NCBI RefSeq assembly: GCF_019598945.1
Contig: NZ_CP080598.1
Span: 3,410,001 to 3,474,000 of the forward strand
Length of the DNA: 64,000 bases
Source: Sphaerospermopsis torques-reginae ITEP-024
GTDB taxonomy: Bacteria > Cyanobacteriota > Cyanobacteriia > Cyanobacteriales > Nostocaceae
Direction: 5' to 3'
The position numbers were made by a program, and so were the translations under genes. The notes under the pieces were generated by a model. The model saw only the letters and a list, made by a program, of their open reading frames with translations, was not told where the DNA came from and searched no databases. Below, piece by piece: positions 8,083 through 17,730 of this stretch (its first letter is position 1; each line of letters starts with the position of its first letter).

Positions 8083-9879
8083 CTAAAGAGTCCTTGCGCC
8101 GGAAACTACCAACCGAAACCCGTCGTTGTAGTCCCTGTAGTCTGGGACGTCGTGGCTACGAAACGCAGAACGGCAAATGCTGGGGTTGTTGTACCAAGAA
8201 CCACCGCGCAGCAGCCTATAAGAGCTTCCGCCAATCAAAGCACTACCATTTGTAGGCGCGTTTATATAATTTTCGTGCCAGTCATCTTCACACCACTCCC
8301 AGACATTCCCGTGCATGTCGTATAAACCAAAAGCGTTAGGGGGAAAAGAACCTACATCTGTTGTTTGTTGACGACATTTGCCTTTTGCACCGGAATTATA
8401 GGAGTAATTACCATCGTAATTTACCAAATCTGTGGTAATAGTGTTCCCAAAATAAAATGGTGTGGTTGTTCCGGCTCTACAGGCGTATTCCCATTCAGCT
8501 TCGCTGGGTAGACGATATTTTTTACCTGTAGCTTTACTTATTCTAGCACAAAATTCCTGTGCGTCAAGCCATGAAACTCTTTCCACTGGTTTATTTTTAC
8601 CTTGAAAGCGGGAAGGTTGAGGATTGAGATCCTGTTTAATTTTTGATAACGCTGCTACCCGTTCCCATTGTGCCTGAGTTACAGTAAACTTGCCCATGTA
8701 AAATGGTTGAATAGTTACCCGATGCTGGGGACTTTCTGAATCACGTCTCTCAGGTTCATTTTCCGGTGAACCCATTAAAAAACTTCCCCCCGGAATAGCA
8801 ATCATTTCTAATAATACACCATTACCTAAATTTTCCTGAAATGATGTATGAGTATTCCTGAGTTGAGGTTTAATGATCGTTGGTTGAGGTGGGTTAGTGG
8901 GGGGAGAAATCAACTGTTGAAAAATTTGTTTAAATGGATTATTAGAAGTTGGTTGTGGTTGCGGAGGTTGGGGGTTAGGAATAACAACAGTTTTTTGAGG
9001 AATGGGATTATTTAATGCTGCTAAAACTTCTGCTGCTGAATGATAACGTTTTTTAGGAATATCTTGCAACATTGTTTCTAAAATATCAGTTAATTCCTGA
9101 CTTAAAGAAACATACTTTTGCCATTGCCATTCCATATTTATAGTATCAAACAAGAAATCAGAACCATCAATTTTTTGAAAAAGTCCCGTCAATAAACGTA
9201 TACAAGTTACAGCTAAACTATAGAGATCACTGCTGTGATAAACCATCCCCCGAAATTGTTCCGGTGGTGCATATCCAGGAGTTCCGGTAATAGTTCCCAC
9301 TCTATTTAAAATACTACCACTTGTTTCTTTAGAAACGCCAAAATCAATCAGGAATAATTTACCGGTTTTGCTTCTAATAATGTTTTCTGGTTTGATATCT
9401 CGATGAATGACTTTGTTGTCATGGATAAATTGCAAAACAGGCAATAACTCTGTTAAGATAATTCTAATTTGTGGTTCGTTTAATTTACCTTGAATTTGTA
9501 ATTCTTGCAGTAAATTTTGCCCATCAATAAATTCCTGAATTAAATACAGTCTACCATCTTGGGGAAAGAAAGCTAGTAAATCAGGAATTTGCGGATGTTT
9601 ACCTAATTCTTGCAGTCGTTGAGCTTCTTGTTGAAATAATTCCGTTGCTTTTTGTAAAGATGAACTTCCTGCTTGTTGGGGTAAAAATTGTTTAATGACA
9701 CAGGGTGTATTTAATCTTTTGATATCTACAGCTTGAAAAGTGCGTCCAAAACCACCTTCTCCGATAAATTTCAGGGGGAGATAACGATCATCTAAGATGA
9801 TTTTAGCACCGCAACGTTCACAAAAATTAGTACCTGGGGGATTTTGGTAAAGACAGTCAGGATTGAGACATTGACTCAT
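8083..9879 (-). CDS. Zinc-ribbon / Ser-Thr protein kinase / FGE-sulfatase-domain protein, probable DGR target
   Basis: 598 residues. An N-terminal four-Cys zinc ribbon (C4, C9, C20, C23) is followed by a Hanks-type kinase (glycine loop GEGGFGRTF ~40, VIKQF ~63, HRDIKPEN ~160, LIDFGVSKE ~178). A Pro/Gln-rich linker (~295-350) leads to a formylglycine-generating-enzyme-like domain from ~360 (IPGGSFLMGS, YRLPSEAEWEYACRAG, GNVWEWCEDDW, RGGSWY). This fold, of C-type-lectin kind, is known to carry ligand-binding variability, and kinase-FGE proteins are known DGR targets in cyanobacteria. The last ~35 codons show the DGR pattern (see 8100-8214). The gene lies between inverted repeats and AGGAT repeats. 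A consensus promoter at 10133-10161 points at it. It is probably a cytoplasmic signalling kinase with a tunable sensor domain. Confidence 0.9.
   Translation of the reverse strand: MSQCLNPDCLYQNPPGTNFCERCGAKIILDDRYLPLKFIGEGGFGRTFQAVDIKRLNTPCVIKQFLPQQAGSSSLQKATELFQQEAQRLQELGKHPQIPDLLAFFPQDGRLYLIQEFIDGQNLLQELQIQGKLNEPQIRIILTELLPVLQFIHDNKVIHRDIKPENIIRSKTGKLFLIDFGVSKETSGSILNRVGTITGTPGYAPPEQFRGMVYHSSDLYSLAVTCIRLLTGLFQKIDGSDFLFDTINMEWQWQKYVSLSQELTDILETMLQDIPKKRYHSAAEVLAALNNPIPQKTVVIPNPQPPQPQPTSNNPFKQIFQQLISPPTNPPQPTIIKPQLRNTHTSFQENLGNGVLLEMIAIPGGSFLMGSPENEPERRDSESPQHRVTIQPFYMGKFTVTQAQWERVAALSKIKQDLNPQPSRFQGKNKPVERVSWLDAQEFCARISKATGKKYRLPSEAEWEYACRAGTTTPFYFGNTITTDLVNYDGNYSYNSGAKGKCRQQTTDVGSFPPNAFGLYDMHGNVWEWCEDDWHENYINAPTNGSALIGGSSYRLLRGGSWYNNPSICRSAFRSHDVPDYRDYNDGFRLVVSGARTL
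8100..8214 (-). other. Putative DGR variable region (VR)
   Basis: Between RGGSW and GFRLV the reading frame holds about 16 codons that all end in C or T (TAC, AAC, AGC, ATT, TTT, CAC, GAC, GTC and so on). They are interspersed with fixed codons for NP, CRSA, P and R. Replacing each variable codon by AAC or AAT gives the Asn-rich template typical of DGRs, where reverse transcription mutates template adenines. The variable stretch is about 8122-8193. No template repeat or reverse transcriptase occurs in this window. Confidence 0.65.
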
Positions 9880-9921
9880 GGTAGTTGCTGGGTATATCTA
9901 GTGAGAATTATAGCATACTAC

Positions 9922-10047
9922 TGTCTGAATCAGGATATCCAGGATTTAAGGATTTTCAGGATGATAGTGTTTAATGGTTGGTGGTGATTTGATGATTTAA
10001 GTATTTTTCTGAATCAGGATTTCCAGGATTTAAGGATTTTCAGGATG
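9922..10047 (+). repeat. AGGAT-type dispersed repeat, two plus copies
   Basis: Copies at 9922-9963 and about 10008-10047 lie between the kinase-FGE start codon and its promoter, so they would form part of a long 5' untranslated leader. They face the opposite way to the copy at 7813-7855, giving the gene inverted flanks. A partial copy lies near 10182. Confidence 0.85.
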
Positions 10048-10096
10048 GGATGGAAATTTATGATGTTGATAGTTGAAAACTCTATATATAAAGTCT

Positions 10097-10166
10097 ATAT
10101 ATATGGGCGCACTCTTCTCCACCCATAACATAAGAATAAAACAATCTGGGGATTTTGTCAAGTGTT
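10097..10166 (-). promoter_or_regulatory. Right copy of promoter-containing inverted repeat; promoter of the kinase-FGE gene
   Basis: On the minus strand TTGACA (10161-10156), a 17-bp spacer and TATTCT (10138-10133) are followed by ATGTTATGGGTGG and GAAGAGTGCGCCCATATATA. Start of transcription is expected near 10126, leaving a ~245-nt leader before the ATG at 9879. It pairs as an imperfect ~70-bp inverted repeat with 7866-7930. Just downstream in the leader is an AT-rich snap-back sequence (CTATATATA...TATATATAG). Confidence 0.65.
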
Positions 10167-10292
10167 AATTTGATGATTTTTCTGCATCAGGATGTGATTG
10201 ATTGATGAATATTTGTGATATATTTATATTATTGATTATTGAAATCATGGAAATTATTGAATTTTGAAAGATCGTTAAATTGATAATCCATT

Positions 10293-10336
10293 AAATCCTG
10301 TAAATCCTTAAATCCTGGACATCCTGATTCAGACAA
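10293..10336 (-). repeat. AGGAT-type dispersed repeat, minus copy
   Basis: Reverse-orientation copy (AAATCCTGTAAATCC ... GGACATCCTGATTCAGAC) outside the right inverted-repeat arm. The rest of the gap to 10571 is AT-rich and holds an AATTATC heptamer run at 10529-10563. Confidence 0.85.
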
Positions 10337-10571
10337 AAAAATCAAACATCAAAATCAAGATATTCAATTACTCATGATTGTCTCTCCAATTTTCCCACAT
10401 ATAAGTTAGCTCACCTACTGTTATGATAGTAGTAGCTATATTTGTTTCTCCCACTTCCTTAAAAGGATGTACAGGATGTTGATGTTGATGTTGATGAATT
10501 AAAAAAAAATTAAAACTCTGTTTGATTTTTAATTATCAATTATCAATTATCAATTATCAATTATCCTTCCT

Positions 10572-10644
10572 GTACGGGCGAAGCATTCGGGTGATTAATT
10601 CTCGATTTTTCCCCAATCTTTTTGTCCAAATGCTTCGCCCCTAC
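10572..10644. repeat. Hairpin repeat with GGGCGAAGCATTCGG ends
   Basis: Arms GTACGGGCGAAGCATTCGG and the inverse (C)CAAATGCTTCGCCCCTAC flank a ~35-bp centre. A second copy with different centre lies at 16880-16952. It looks like a small non-autonomous palindromic element. Confidence 0.75.
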
Positions 10645-10658
10645 TGACTCCTGACTCC

Positions 10659-11621
10659 TTAATCAACAGATGTATTAATTTTATCTATTGTATATTGATT
10701 GCGTTCTCGCCACCATGTTAACAAGGTACTAGCAATGAAAATACTAGAATAAGCCCCCGCTATAAAGCCAATAATTAAAGCTAGAGAAAAATATTTCAAA
10801 GTTTCCCCACCAAACAGGAAAATAGCAAATAGTGACAACATGGTTGTTAAAGTTGTGTTGATTGATCTGCTTAATGTTTGATTAACAGCATCATCAACTA
10901 TTTCTGCAATTGGTGTTTGGGGATGATTTTTAATATTTTCTCGGATGCGGTCATAAATTACCACTGTATCATTAACAGAGAATCCTGTAATAGTCAGTAA
11001 GGCGACAATAAAGAGACTATCTACTTCTGCACCTAAAACCAAACCCAAAATTGAGAATATTCCTACCGTTACCAAGAGATCGTGAAATGTGGCAACGATC
11101 GCAAACAAAGCATAATCCCACTGGAAACGGAAACTCAAATAAACAACAATACCCAAAAAAGAAACTGCTAAAGCAATAACTCCAGTCCTAAACAGTTCTC
11201 TCCCTAATGTTGGACCAACAGAGTCAATTTGATTTTTTTGCGGATCAAAAGCACCAACTTTTTCACTTAAAGCTGCTTGTAATTTAGTTCTTTGGTCAGT
11301 TTCCAGGTTTTTACTACGGATAGTGATGCCATTTTCCTGGCCATTTTCCGAAATTAATTGAATACTACTATCTCCCAATCCCTGTTCTTTGGCAACTTCC
11401 CGCACCACGTTAATATCTATGGGTTGATCACAGTTACCTGGTTGACTACAATCTCTCACTAACTGTAATCTTGTGCCACCAATAAAATCTAAACCAGGAC
11501 GCAGAGGTGATTTAATACTGGGATTTTGCCAAGATATCACCATTGAGATGATACCACTGAGAATGACGGCTGCGGAAATAGCCCACCATAGCGATCGCGC
11601 TTTATTAATACGTAATGTCAT
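10659..11621 (-). CDS. secF: Protein translocase subunit SecF
   Basis: 320 residues with the SecF layout: TM1 (~12-30), a periplasmic P1 domain starting [13 protein letters not shown] (~42-54), then five more TM helices from ~140. The conserved segment [18 protein letters not shown] (~210-227) and the [22 protein letters not shown] region are present. SecDF uses the proton-motive force to pull proteins through SecYEG. The ATG overlaps the secD stop by 4 bp (11618-11621), so translation is coupled. Confidence 0.96.
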   Translation of the reverse strand: MTLRINKARSLWWAISAAVILSGIISMVISWQNPSIKSPLRPGLDFIGGTRLQLVRDCSQPGNCDQPIDINVVREVAKEQGLGDSSIQLISENGQENGITIRSKNLETDQRTKLQAALSEKVGAFDPQKNQIDSVGPTLGRELFRTGVIALAVSFLGIVVYLSFRFQWDYALFAIVATFHDLLVTVGIFSILGLVLGAEVDSLFIVALLTITGFSVNDTVVIYDRIRENIKNHPQTPIAEIVDDAVNQTLSRSINTTLTTMLSLFAIFLFGGETLKYFSLALIIGFIAGAYSSIFIASTLLTWWRERNQYTIDKINTSVD

Positions 11622-13051
11622 CTAGCCACCTCTGTCTTATTTGCTGCTGTCAAGTTAGGACAGTAAAGTTCTGTTTTCCGCCAAGAGGGAATGGAAATTG
11701 CTATAAACATCAAGGTACGACTACAGGTAATGGCAGTAAACATACTCACAGCTACCCCTAAAGCTAAGGTGAGGGCGAAACCTTTAACTAACCCAGAACC
11801 TAACCAAAATAGAGCAGCGCAAGCAATCCAGGTAGTAACATTACTATCTAAAATACTGGAAAATGCTCGGTAAAAACCAGATTCCACAGAACGATATAAA
11901 GATTTACCGGCTCTTAATTCTTCCCTGGTGCGCTCAAAAATCAGTACGTTAGCATCTACCGCCATACCAATACTGAGGATAAATCCAGCAATTCCTGGTA
12001 AGGTGAGGGTAACGCCTAATAACGCAAAGGTAGCCCAGGTTAAAAGAGAGTAAATCACTAGAGATACATCGGCAATCAATCCTGGTAGTCTGTAATAAAC
12101 CACCATAAAGATTAAGACTAAAATTAGACCACCGATACCAGCGTAAATACTGCTTTGAATACTATCTTGCCCCAAAGTTGCACCTACTGTTCTTCTTTCG
12201 GCAATTTCTACAGGTACGGGTAACGCGCCTCCTCGTAACTGTACACCTAAATTATTGGCTTCTTCTGCTTGGAAACGTCCTGTAATGATAGCAGAACCGC
12301 CTGTGATCCCAGTGGCAGCAAATTCTACTCCTACTGTGGGAGAACTAATTAATTCATTGTCAAGAAAAATACCGATAGTGCGACCTGTTCCTGCTAACCT
12401 TTTAGTCAAGTCTGCAAATAGTTCACCACCTTTGGGATCGAAGCGCAGGACAACATTCCAATTATTACCTTGGGTGGGTTCACCATAGGCATCTTTGAGG
12501 TATTTACCAGTTAATGGTGGATCAGTGCTGGCAAATAATTCGGCGATCGCTTGGTTATTTTTCTGCAAATCTTCTTGATTTTTAGCGATCGCTTCTTTAT
12601 CGTTGCTCTTTCTTAATTCTTCCTGTTTAGCTTTTAGTTCTCTGCGTGATACTTGCAACGCAAGTATTTGAGTTTCTGTATCCGGCTTTTGAGTCCGAAA
12701 TTCTAACTGTGCTGTACCCCCTAGTACCTTTTCTGCCTGTTCTGGGTCATTGACTCCAGGCAACTGCACTAAAATTTTATCAGTACCCACGGTTTGAATT
12801 ACAGGTTCGGAAACGCCTAGACCGTTAATACGACCTTCAACTACTTTCTTTACCGCTTCTAATTCTCTTTCGGTAATTTCCTTAATTTCCTCACTGGGTT
12901 TCACCTGAATAGTAAGCTGTGAACCCCCCCGCAAGTCTAACCCCAAGGGTACAGGAATTGTGGCAATCACCGTAACTGCGGCGATTACCAACACTATAAT
13001 TAACGCTAATAGCGATCGCTGTTTTTCCATACCATCACTCACAACTGACAA
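11618..13051 (-). CDS. secD: Protein translocase subunit SecD
   Basis: 477 residues: TM1 (~12-32), [15 protein letters not shown] (~37-51), a P1 head domain up to ~285, and five C-terminal TM helices with [19 protein letters not shown] (~367-385), the conserved SecD motif carrying the proton-path Asp. It forms SecDF with the overlapping secF. pdhB lies 127 bp upstream on the same strand, a gene order common in cyanobacteria, so pdhB-secD-secF may share a transcript. The gap contains AATTATC/GACAATT heptamer repeats. Confidence 0.96.
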   Translation of the reverse strand: MSVVSDGMEKQRSLLALIIVLVIAAVTVIATIPVPLGLDLRGGSQLTIQVKPSEEIKEITERELEAVKKVVEGRINGLGVSEPVIQTVGTDKILVQLPGVNDPEQAEKVLGGTAQLEFRTQKPDTETQILALQVSRRELKAKQEELRKSNDKEAIAKNQEDLQKNNQAIAELFASTDPPLTGKYLKDAYGEPTQGNNWNVVLRFDPKGGELFADLTKRLAGTGRTIGIFLDNELISSPTVGVEFAATGITGGSAIITGRFQAEEANNLGVQLRGGALPVPVEIAERRTVGATLGQDSIQSSIYAGIGGLILVLIFMVVYYRLPGLIADVSLVIYSLLTWATFALLGVTLTLPGIAGFILSIGMAVDANVLIFERTREELRAGKSLYRSVESGFYRAFSSILDSNVTTWIACAALFWLGSGLVKGFALTLALGVAVSMFTAITCSRTLMFIAISIPSWRKTELYCPNLTAANKTEVAR

Positions 13052-13178
13052 AGGTTATGATAACGTTCTTTTTGTCAGGTTTGAGTAGAAGATTAGGGAA
13101 TAATTGACAATTGACAATGGACAATTGACAATTATCAATTATTAATTATCAATTATCAATTATCAATTATCAATTTTC

Positions 13179-14162
13179 CTACACTCGCAAAGCCATCATT
13201 TTCTGTACAGCTTCGACAATTTGCTCTGGTTGCACAATAGTCAACCTTTCTAAGTTACCGTTGTAAGGTGTGGGGATATCTTGGGAAGACAACCGCAGTA
13301 CAGGCGCATCTAATTCATCAAATAACCTGTCATTAATGGATGCGGTTAACTCTGCACCTATACCCCCAGTTCTCATACACTCTTCCACCACTATCACCCG
13401 GTGAGTTTTCCGTATTGAAGCGCCAATAGTATCAAAATCTAAAGGTTTGAGGGATATTAAATCAATAACTTCTGGATCATATCCTTGTTTTTCCAAGGTT
13501 TTCACCGCTTGCAGGACATGATACCGCATCCGCGAATAAGTAAGGATGGTAACATCTTTCCCAGAACGTACTACTTCCGCTTTATCCAAGGGTAGTACAT
13601 ATTCTTCTTCGGGTAGATTTTCTTTTAAGTTGTAAAGTAAAACGTGTTCAAAAAATAACACTGGGTTATCATCGCGGATCGCTGCTTTTAGTAACCCTTT
13701 AGCGTTGTAAGGTGTGGAACAAGCGACAATTTTTAAACCGGGAACTGCTTGGAAATATGCTTCTAGTCTTTGGGAGTGTTCTGCACCTAGCTGTCTTCCT
13801 ACACCACCAGGACCACGGATGACCATTGGAATTTTAAAGTTACCGCCGGAAGTATAACGTAACATCCCCGCGTTGTTAGAAATTTGGTTGAAAGCGAGGA
13901 GCAAAAAGCCCATGTTCATACCTTCAATGATCGGTCTTAAACCTGTCATTGCAGCACCTACAGCCAACCCAGTAAAGCTATTCTCAGCAATAGGGGTATC
14001 TAATACTCGCAGATCACCATACTTTTTGCATAGGTCTTTGGTGACTTTGTAAGAACCGCCGTAGTGTCCTACATCTTCACCTAAAACAAATACGCTAGAG
14101 TCGCGGGACATTTCTTCGTCAATAGCTTCCCGTAGAGCGTTAAAAAATAGTGTTTCTGCCAT
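13179..14162 (-). CDS. pdhB: Pyruvate dehydrogenase E1 component subunit beta
   Basis: A 327-residue transketolase-like beta subunit of the pyruvate dehydrogenase E1 heterotetramer, which decarboxylates pyruvate with thiamine diphosphate. Recognised by [12 protein letters not shown] (~5-16), [13 protein letters not shown] (~24-36), [18 protein letters not shown] (~56-73), [22 protein letters not shown] (~86-107) and the C-terminal [19 protein letters not shown] (~257-275). Length fits the plastid/cyanobacterial form. ATG start at 14162. The alpha subunit is not in the window. Confidence 0.95.
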   Translation of the reverse strand: MAETLFFNALREAIDEEMSRDSSVFVLGEDVGHYGGSYKVTKDLCKKYGDLRVLDTPIAENSFTGLAVGAAMTGLRPIIEGMNMGFLLLAFNQISNNAGMLRYTSGGNFKIPMVIRGPGGVGRQLGAEHSQRLEAYFQAVPGLKIVACSTPYNAKGLLKAAIRDDNPVLFFEHVLLYNLKENLPEEEYVLPLDKAEVVRSGKDVTILTYSRMRYHVLQAVKTLEKQGYDPEVIDLISLKPLDFDTIGASIRKTHRVIVVEECMRTGGIGAELTASINDRLFDELDAPVLRLSSQDIPTPYNGNLERLTIVQPEQIVEAVQKMMALRV

Positions 14163-14403
14163 TTAGACCTTTATCACAATTTAATGTTTTCAAATTTTAT
14201 CGTGCCTCCGTCCTTAATAACGTCAGCGATCGCACTCTATCAATTTTGGATTTTGGATTTTGGATTGTACTGAGCTACTTCCAGTCTAAATAGGACTTAC
14301 GCAGAAACCTGGTTTCTTCAAGAAACTACTAATGAATGGGTAGTTGGGTTATTCATCCTCCCAGTCACCAGTCACAAGTCACCAGTCACCAGTCCCCAGT
14401 CAC

Positions 14404-14616
14404 CTATTCCTTGACTATCTCATACAAGTCTTCAATCATAACATCAAATATCCGTGCCAACTTGTGAAGAGATGTCACATCCACCGAAGCTAACCCCGGA
14501 GACTTCGCATAATTTTTCAGCGTGGTGTATGCTATTCCTGAACGGTCAGAAACTTCCTTTAGTGTCCAACCCTTCTCCGCTGCAAATTCTTTAACCCGCA
14601 ACCTCACCAAACCCAT
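14404..14616 (-). CDS. Small XRE-family helix-turn-helix protein
   Basis: A 70-residue Cro/cI-type DNA-binding protein. The helix-turn-helix runs through KEVSDRSGIAYTTLKNYAK (residues ~19-37), followed by LHKLARIFDVMIEDLYEIV, the usual fourth and fifth helices of the HTH_3/HTH_26 fold. I chose the ATG at 14616; an in-frame TTG at 14625 would add three residues but falls in the -35 box of a promoter on the other strand. No toxin partner is adjacent. It could be a solitary regulator or an antitoxin-like relic. The 3' side carries CAGTCAC heptamers. Confidence 0.75.
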   Translation of the reverse strand: MGLVRLRVKEFAAEKGWTLKEVSDRSGIAYTTLKNYAKSPGLASVDVTSLHKLARIFDVMIEDLYEIVKE

Positions 14617-14618
14617 AC

Positions 14619-14647
14619 TTGACAAAAGCCTAATTATAGTCTATTAT
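14619..14647 (+). promoter_or_regulatory. Strong consensus promoter divergent from the XRE gene
   Basis: TTGACA (14619-14624), exactly 17 bp, TATTAT (14642-14647), reading right. No gene with a start codon lies within 400 bp downstream. The following gap (to 15069) has HIP1 sites at about 14665 and otherwise AT-rich DNA, so the transcript is either a long leader of the 15070 gene or an unannotated RNA. Overlap with the XRE start suggests the regulator could control it. Confidence 0.5.
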
Positions 14648-15069
14648 AGTTATAACATAAAAAGCGATCGCCCCTAGTCTACCAAACGAAAGAGCGATCG
14701 GCAATCTAAATATCAATTTCAACTTTTTGGCTTTGTTCACCCAAAATACAGGTTCATCTGCGATATAAAACCTAGACAAAGCTAGACTTTACTTTCTACT
14801 TCAACGGGAGCATGGGAGCGGTTATCCCTCTGTAGACTTTCACGCTGTAGCCCAACGCGATTGTGTTCCAATTAAGTTTCTGAAAAAGACTACCACCATC
14901 ATTGCTTGGTTTTCGCGTCGGCAATAGTCTCAATTCAATACTTGATATCACCGTATTATATATCAAGTAGTTGATTTTTTCCTGAAAATATATTGATTTT
15001 TGTCAATATAAGTATAGTTTTGTCTATGAAATTGTCAACTTAGGACAAGCTCACCAAAAGTCTTTAATC

Positions 15070-15522
15070 ATGATAACACTAGAAACCACAAAATCCAACT
15101 ACGTCAATCCTTTATTTAAGTTTGTCACCAAAGAAGCGATCGCCCTATTATTGAAAATACCCGTAGAGCAAATCAGAAAGATTCGCTGTTGGCCGCACGT
15201 TATCCTGGTAGTTTCCGAACATTTAGTCAGATTTGTGAGTTACGCCGACTTACCACCGATTTTAGAAGCAGAAGCGCCCACAGACAAGGATATTCTCACT
15301 TGGCGTAAACGTTGGCGCAAACTCAAAACCTATAAAGCACCCAACTTTTGGAAAGAATTTTATACTTTACAGTTACGTCAATCTACCAATAAAGGCACAT
15401 TACAAGCTTGGTGGAGACTGGTTAACACCATTAAATTTGCATTATCCCATGATGCTATACAGACAATAAAAAGTGTTTTTCAAGAAGTTGAAAATTTTAT
15501 AGCTGTTTCTGTGAGAGGATAA
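15070..15522 (+). CDS. Conserved-looking hypothetical protein
   Basis: 150 residues, soluble, rich in basic and aromatic residues in the middle (TWRKRWRKLKTYKAPNFWKE, ~78-97). No family recognised. It has no signal peptide or TM segment, and codon use resembles neighbours, including a HIP1 site near its start (GCGATCGC at 15137), so it is likely a real gene. The leader upstream carries an AT-rich region with TTGATATCA-type dyads. Downstream lies a GCGTCTTTGCGTCTC repeat. Confidence 0.6.
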   Translation: MITLETTKSNYVNPLFKFVTKEAIALLLKIPVEQIRKIRCWPHVILVVSEHLVRFVSYADLPPILEAEAPTDKDILTWRKRWRKLKTYKAPNFWKEFYTLQLRQSTNKGTLQAWWRLVNTIKFALSHDAIQTIKSVFQEVENFIAVSVRG

Positions 15523-15695
15523 TCTCACGCCCAAACACAAAAACCTTCAAAATACTCTTTGCGTCTTTGCGTCTCTGCGTGAGATAAATTTAACCTATAG
15601 GCTTAGACAAGCAGGTTAGGACATAAACCAAAATCAAAACTTAGACAGTCAAAGACTTTTATCACAGTCACCTGTAACCTGTCACCTGTCACCTA

Positions 15696-16673
15696 TTACA
15701 ACCACCGAGCCGCATCTTTAGCGTGGTAAGTTAAAATCAAATCAGCACCAGCACGTTTAAAACCAGTCAAAGTTTCCATCACCACACGCTGCTCATCTAT
15801 CCAACCATTTAACGCAGCAGCTTTTACCATAGAATATTCACCAGAGACATTATAAGCCGCCACAGGTAAATTACTTGCTTGCTTCACCTGCCAAATAATA
15901 TCCATATATGCCAAAGCTGGTTTTACCATTAGCATATCAGCACCTTCGGCAATATCCAACTCAATTTCTTTGATCGCTTCACGGGAGTTACCAGGGTCCA
16001 TTTGGTAAGTGCGGCGATCGCCAAACTGCGGTGTGGAGTCTGCTGCATCCCGGAATGGTCCATAATAAGCGGAAGCATATTTAGCAGCATAGGACATAAT
16101 GGGGATATCTTGAAAACCCGCTTCATCCAAACCTGCGCGAATAGCTTGCACAAAACCATCCATCATTCCTGAAGGTGCGATAATATCTGCACCAGCTTGA
16201 GCTTGGGAAACTGCGGTTTTCTTCAATAATTCCAAAGTCGGATCATTTAACACTCTACCAGTTAAATCACCAGTTGTTAAATAACCACAATGTCCATGAC
16301 TTGTATATTCACACAAACAAGTGTCATTGATCACAATTAAATCAGGAACTGCTGCTTTAACTGCGGTGGTTGCTTTTTGCACAATACCACAATCATGCCA
16401 TGCGCCGGTGGCATCTACGTCTTTATCTTCAGGTATGCCAAATAAAATAATAGCAGGAATACCTAAATCATAAACTTCTTTTGCTTCTTCAACAATTTTA
16501 TCTATGGAAAGTTGATAAACTCCCGGCATAGATTTTACTTCATTGGCAATACCTTCACCGGGAACAGCAAACAAAGGATATATTAAATCATTGGTTGTTA
16601 AAACAGTTTCACGTACCATGCGACGTAGTTGGGGATGAGTACGTAAACGACGAGGACGATGGGTGGGGAACAT
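15696..16673 (-). CDS. hemB: Delta-aminolevulinic acid dehydratase (porphobilinogen synthase)
   Basis: 325 residues. Condenses two 5-aminolevulinate molecules to porphobilinogen in heme and chlorophyll synthesis. Seen: RPRRLR and LRRMVRET near the N terminus, the Cys-rich metal-binding segment [15 protein letters not shown] (~116-130) with three cysteines as in zinc-type enzymes, the Schiff-base region [18 protein letters not shown] (Lys ~199) and the active-site Lys of [13 protein letters not shown] (~246-258). Length is standard. ATG at 16673. Probably monocistronic. The 630-bp region upstream holds a hairpin repeat and no clear gene. Confidence 0.96.
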   Translation of the reverse strand: MFPTHRPRRLRTHPQLRRMVRETVLTTNDLIYPLFAVPGEGIANEVKSMPGVYQLSIDKIVEEAKEVYDLGIPAIILFGIPEDKDVDATGAWHDCGIVQKATTAVKAAVPDLIVINDTCLCEYTSHGHCGYLTTGDLTGRVLNDPTLELLKKTAVSQAQAGADIIAPSGMMDGFVQAIRAGLDEAGFQDIPIMSYAAKYASAYYGPFRDAADSTPQFGDRRTYQMDPGNSREAIKEIELDIAEGADMLMVKPALAYMDIIWQVKQASNLPVAAYNVSGEYSMVKAAALNGWIDEQRVVMETLTGFKRAGADLILTYHAKDAARWL

Positions 16674-16879
16674 AGATTTTATATCAAAAAAACTGAATGG
16701 ACATCAAAAGAAGCGTCACAAAAGCAGTGCTTTAACTTGTGACTTTCAGCCAAACTAGAAACAGTGCTTAACTGTCTTTGCCCTACTGTTGATGAAGCTG
16801 TGGGGCAATTTTGTATTTTACAACTTTGTTGACACTTTCCGGGAAGGAATTGGGGAAAATAATTTGAAACAAAGGAGTC

Positions 16880-16952
16880 GTAGGGGCGAAGCATTCGGCC
16901 GACAAACTATCAATTTTATGAAAAGGGTATTTTCCGAATGCTTCGCCCGTAC
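16880..16952. repeat. Hairpin repeat with GGGCGAAGCATTCGG ends, second copy
   Basis: Arms GTAGGGGCGAAGCATTCGG and CCGAATGCTTCGCCCGTAC around a ~35-bp centre that differs from the copy at 10572-10644. The outer arms of the two copies are almost identical. It sits in the gap 16674-17303, where the overlapping short open frames look spurious. Confidence 0.75.
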
Positions 16953-17303
16953 AGGAGTCAGGAGTGAGAATAAAATATATGTATCTGAAAGATGGAAATA
17001 CAAAGAATAAAAAGAAATAGATACAAATAACGAGAGCATTCCAATTTTGAAAAAATAAACTTGTCCTCTGCAAAATCTCTCTAAAACTTTCTTTCCTTCG
17101 TGTCCTTCGTCCCTTCGTGGTTCGTTTATTTCATGTCTTGGACTCAATAAAAAAATAAACTTACACATTTGGGATGCTCCCAAAATAACATTCTCGAAGT
17201 TATAATTTCTGAATCCTTGCTCTTAGCTGATGACTGATTACTGATAGCTGATTACTGATAGCTGATTACTTATCATGAAATAAATACCTAATGAAAAGGA
17301 TGA

Positions 17304-17672
17304 TTAAAAAACTCGGAAGATGAATGGATAACGAAAGGGTGTATCAGGATTACCCAAAATGCTGATGATAGCAAAAATTGTTAATCCCCAGTGTAGCACA
17401 TATCCTAAACCGGCGAGTGGTAGTAATATGATCAATGGTAACACTAACCAACCAAGGAGAAAAAATAAACCTCCTAAAATTGCGCCATAAAACCAAACGT
17501 TAAAATGGAAGTTGATAGATTCTTTGGCGTTGTCTTTAACAACTGGATCATCAGAGATGATTAATAAAGCAATGGGTAAACCTACAGATACAATAGTGGT
17601 GCTAAAAAAAATTGCTCCGTGAGATAAGGCTGATAATATTTTGCGTTTATCGGTATCGTATATATCGTACAT
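17304..17672 (-). CDS. DUF4870 domain membrane protein
   Basis: 122 residues. The signature is 'LSHGAIFFS' in TM1 (~15-40), 'VKDNAKESINFHFNVWFYG' (~44-62), and hydrophobic helices ~62-85 and ~86-108. This matches DUF4870, small integral membrane proteins of unknown function. The ATG at 17672 is followed by a charged start (MYDIYDTDKRK). No co-transcribed partner; an 82-bp tandem array starts 60 bp upstream. Confidence 0.8.
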   Translation of the reverse strand: MYDIYDTDKRKILSALSHGAIFFSTTIVSVGLPIALLIISDDPVVKDNAKESINFHFNVWFYGAILGGLFFLLGWLVLPLIILLPLAGLGYVLHWGLTIFAIISILGNPDTPFRYPFIFRVF

Positions 17673-17730
17673 TCTTTTATCCTCATGGATTTCGGTTATT
17701 TATTATATCATATTTGGTGAAATTTTGATA

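Noticed and set aside
10501-10565. Possible CRISPR-like array of AATTATC units
   Set aside because: Units are contiguous 7-mers without spacers. None of the repeat blocks in the window has the 25-37-bp repeat plus unique spacer pattern of CRISPR.
8083-10656. Search for a reverse transcriptase or template repeat near the kinase-FGE gene
   Set aside because: No RT motif (such as the xADD box) is found in any frame here or elsewhere in the window, so the DGR core must lie elsewhere or be absent.
14782-14862. Minus-strand frame ending RSHAPVEVESKV, resembling the tail of some transposase-type proteins
   Set aside because: Only ~27 codons; I cannot tie it securely to a family, so it is not listed as a gene.
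16679-17183. Several overlapping frames of 70-120 codons on both strands
   Set aside because: They lie in the gap around a snap-back repeat, overlap each other and have no recognisable motif.
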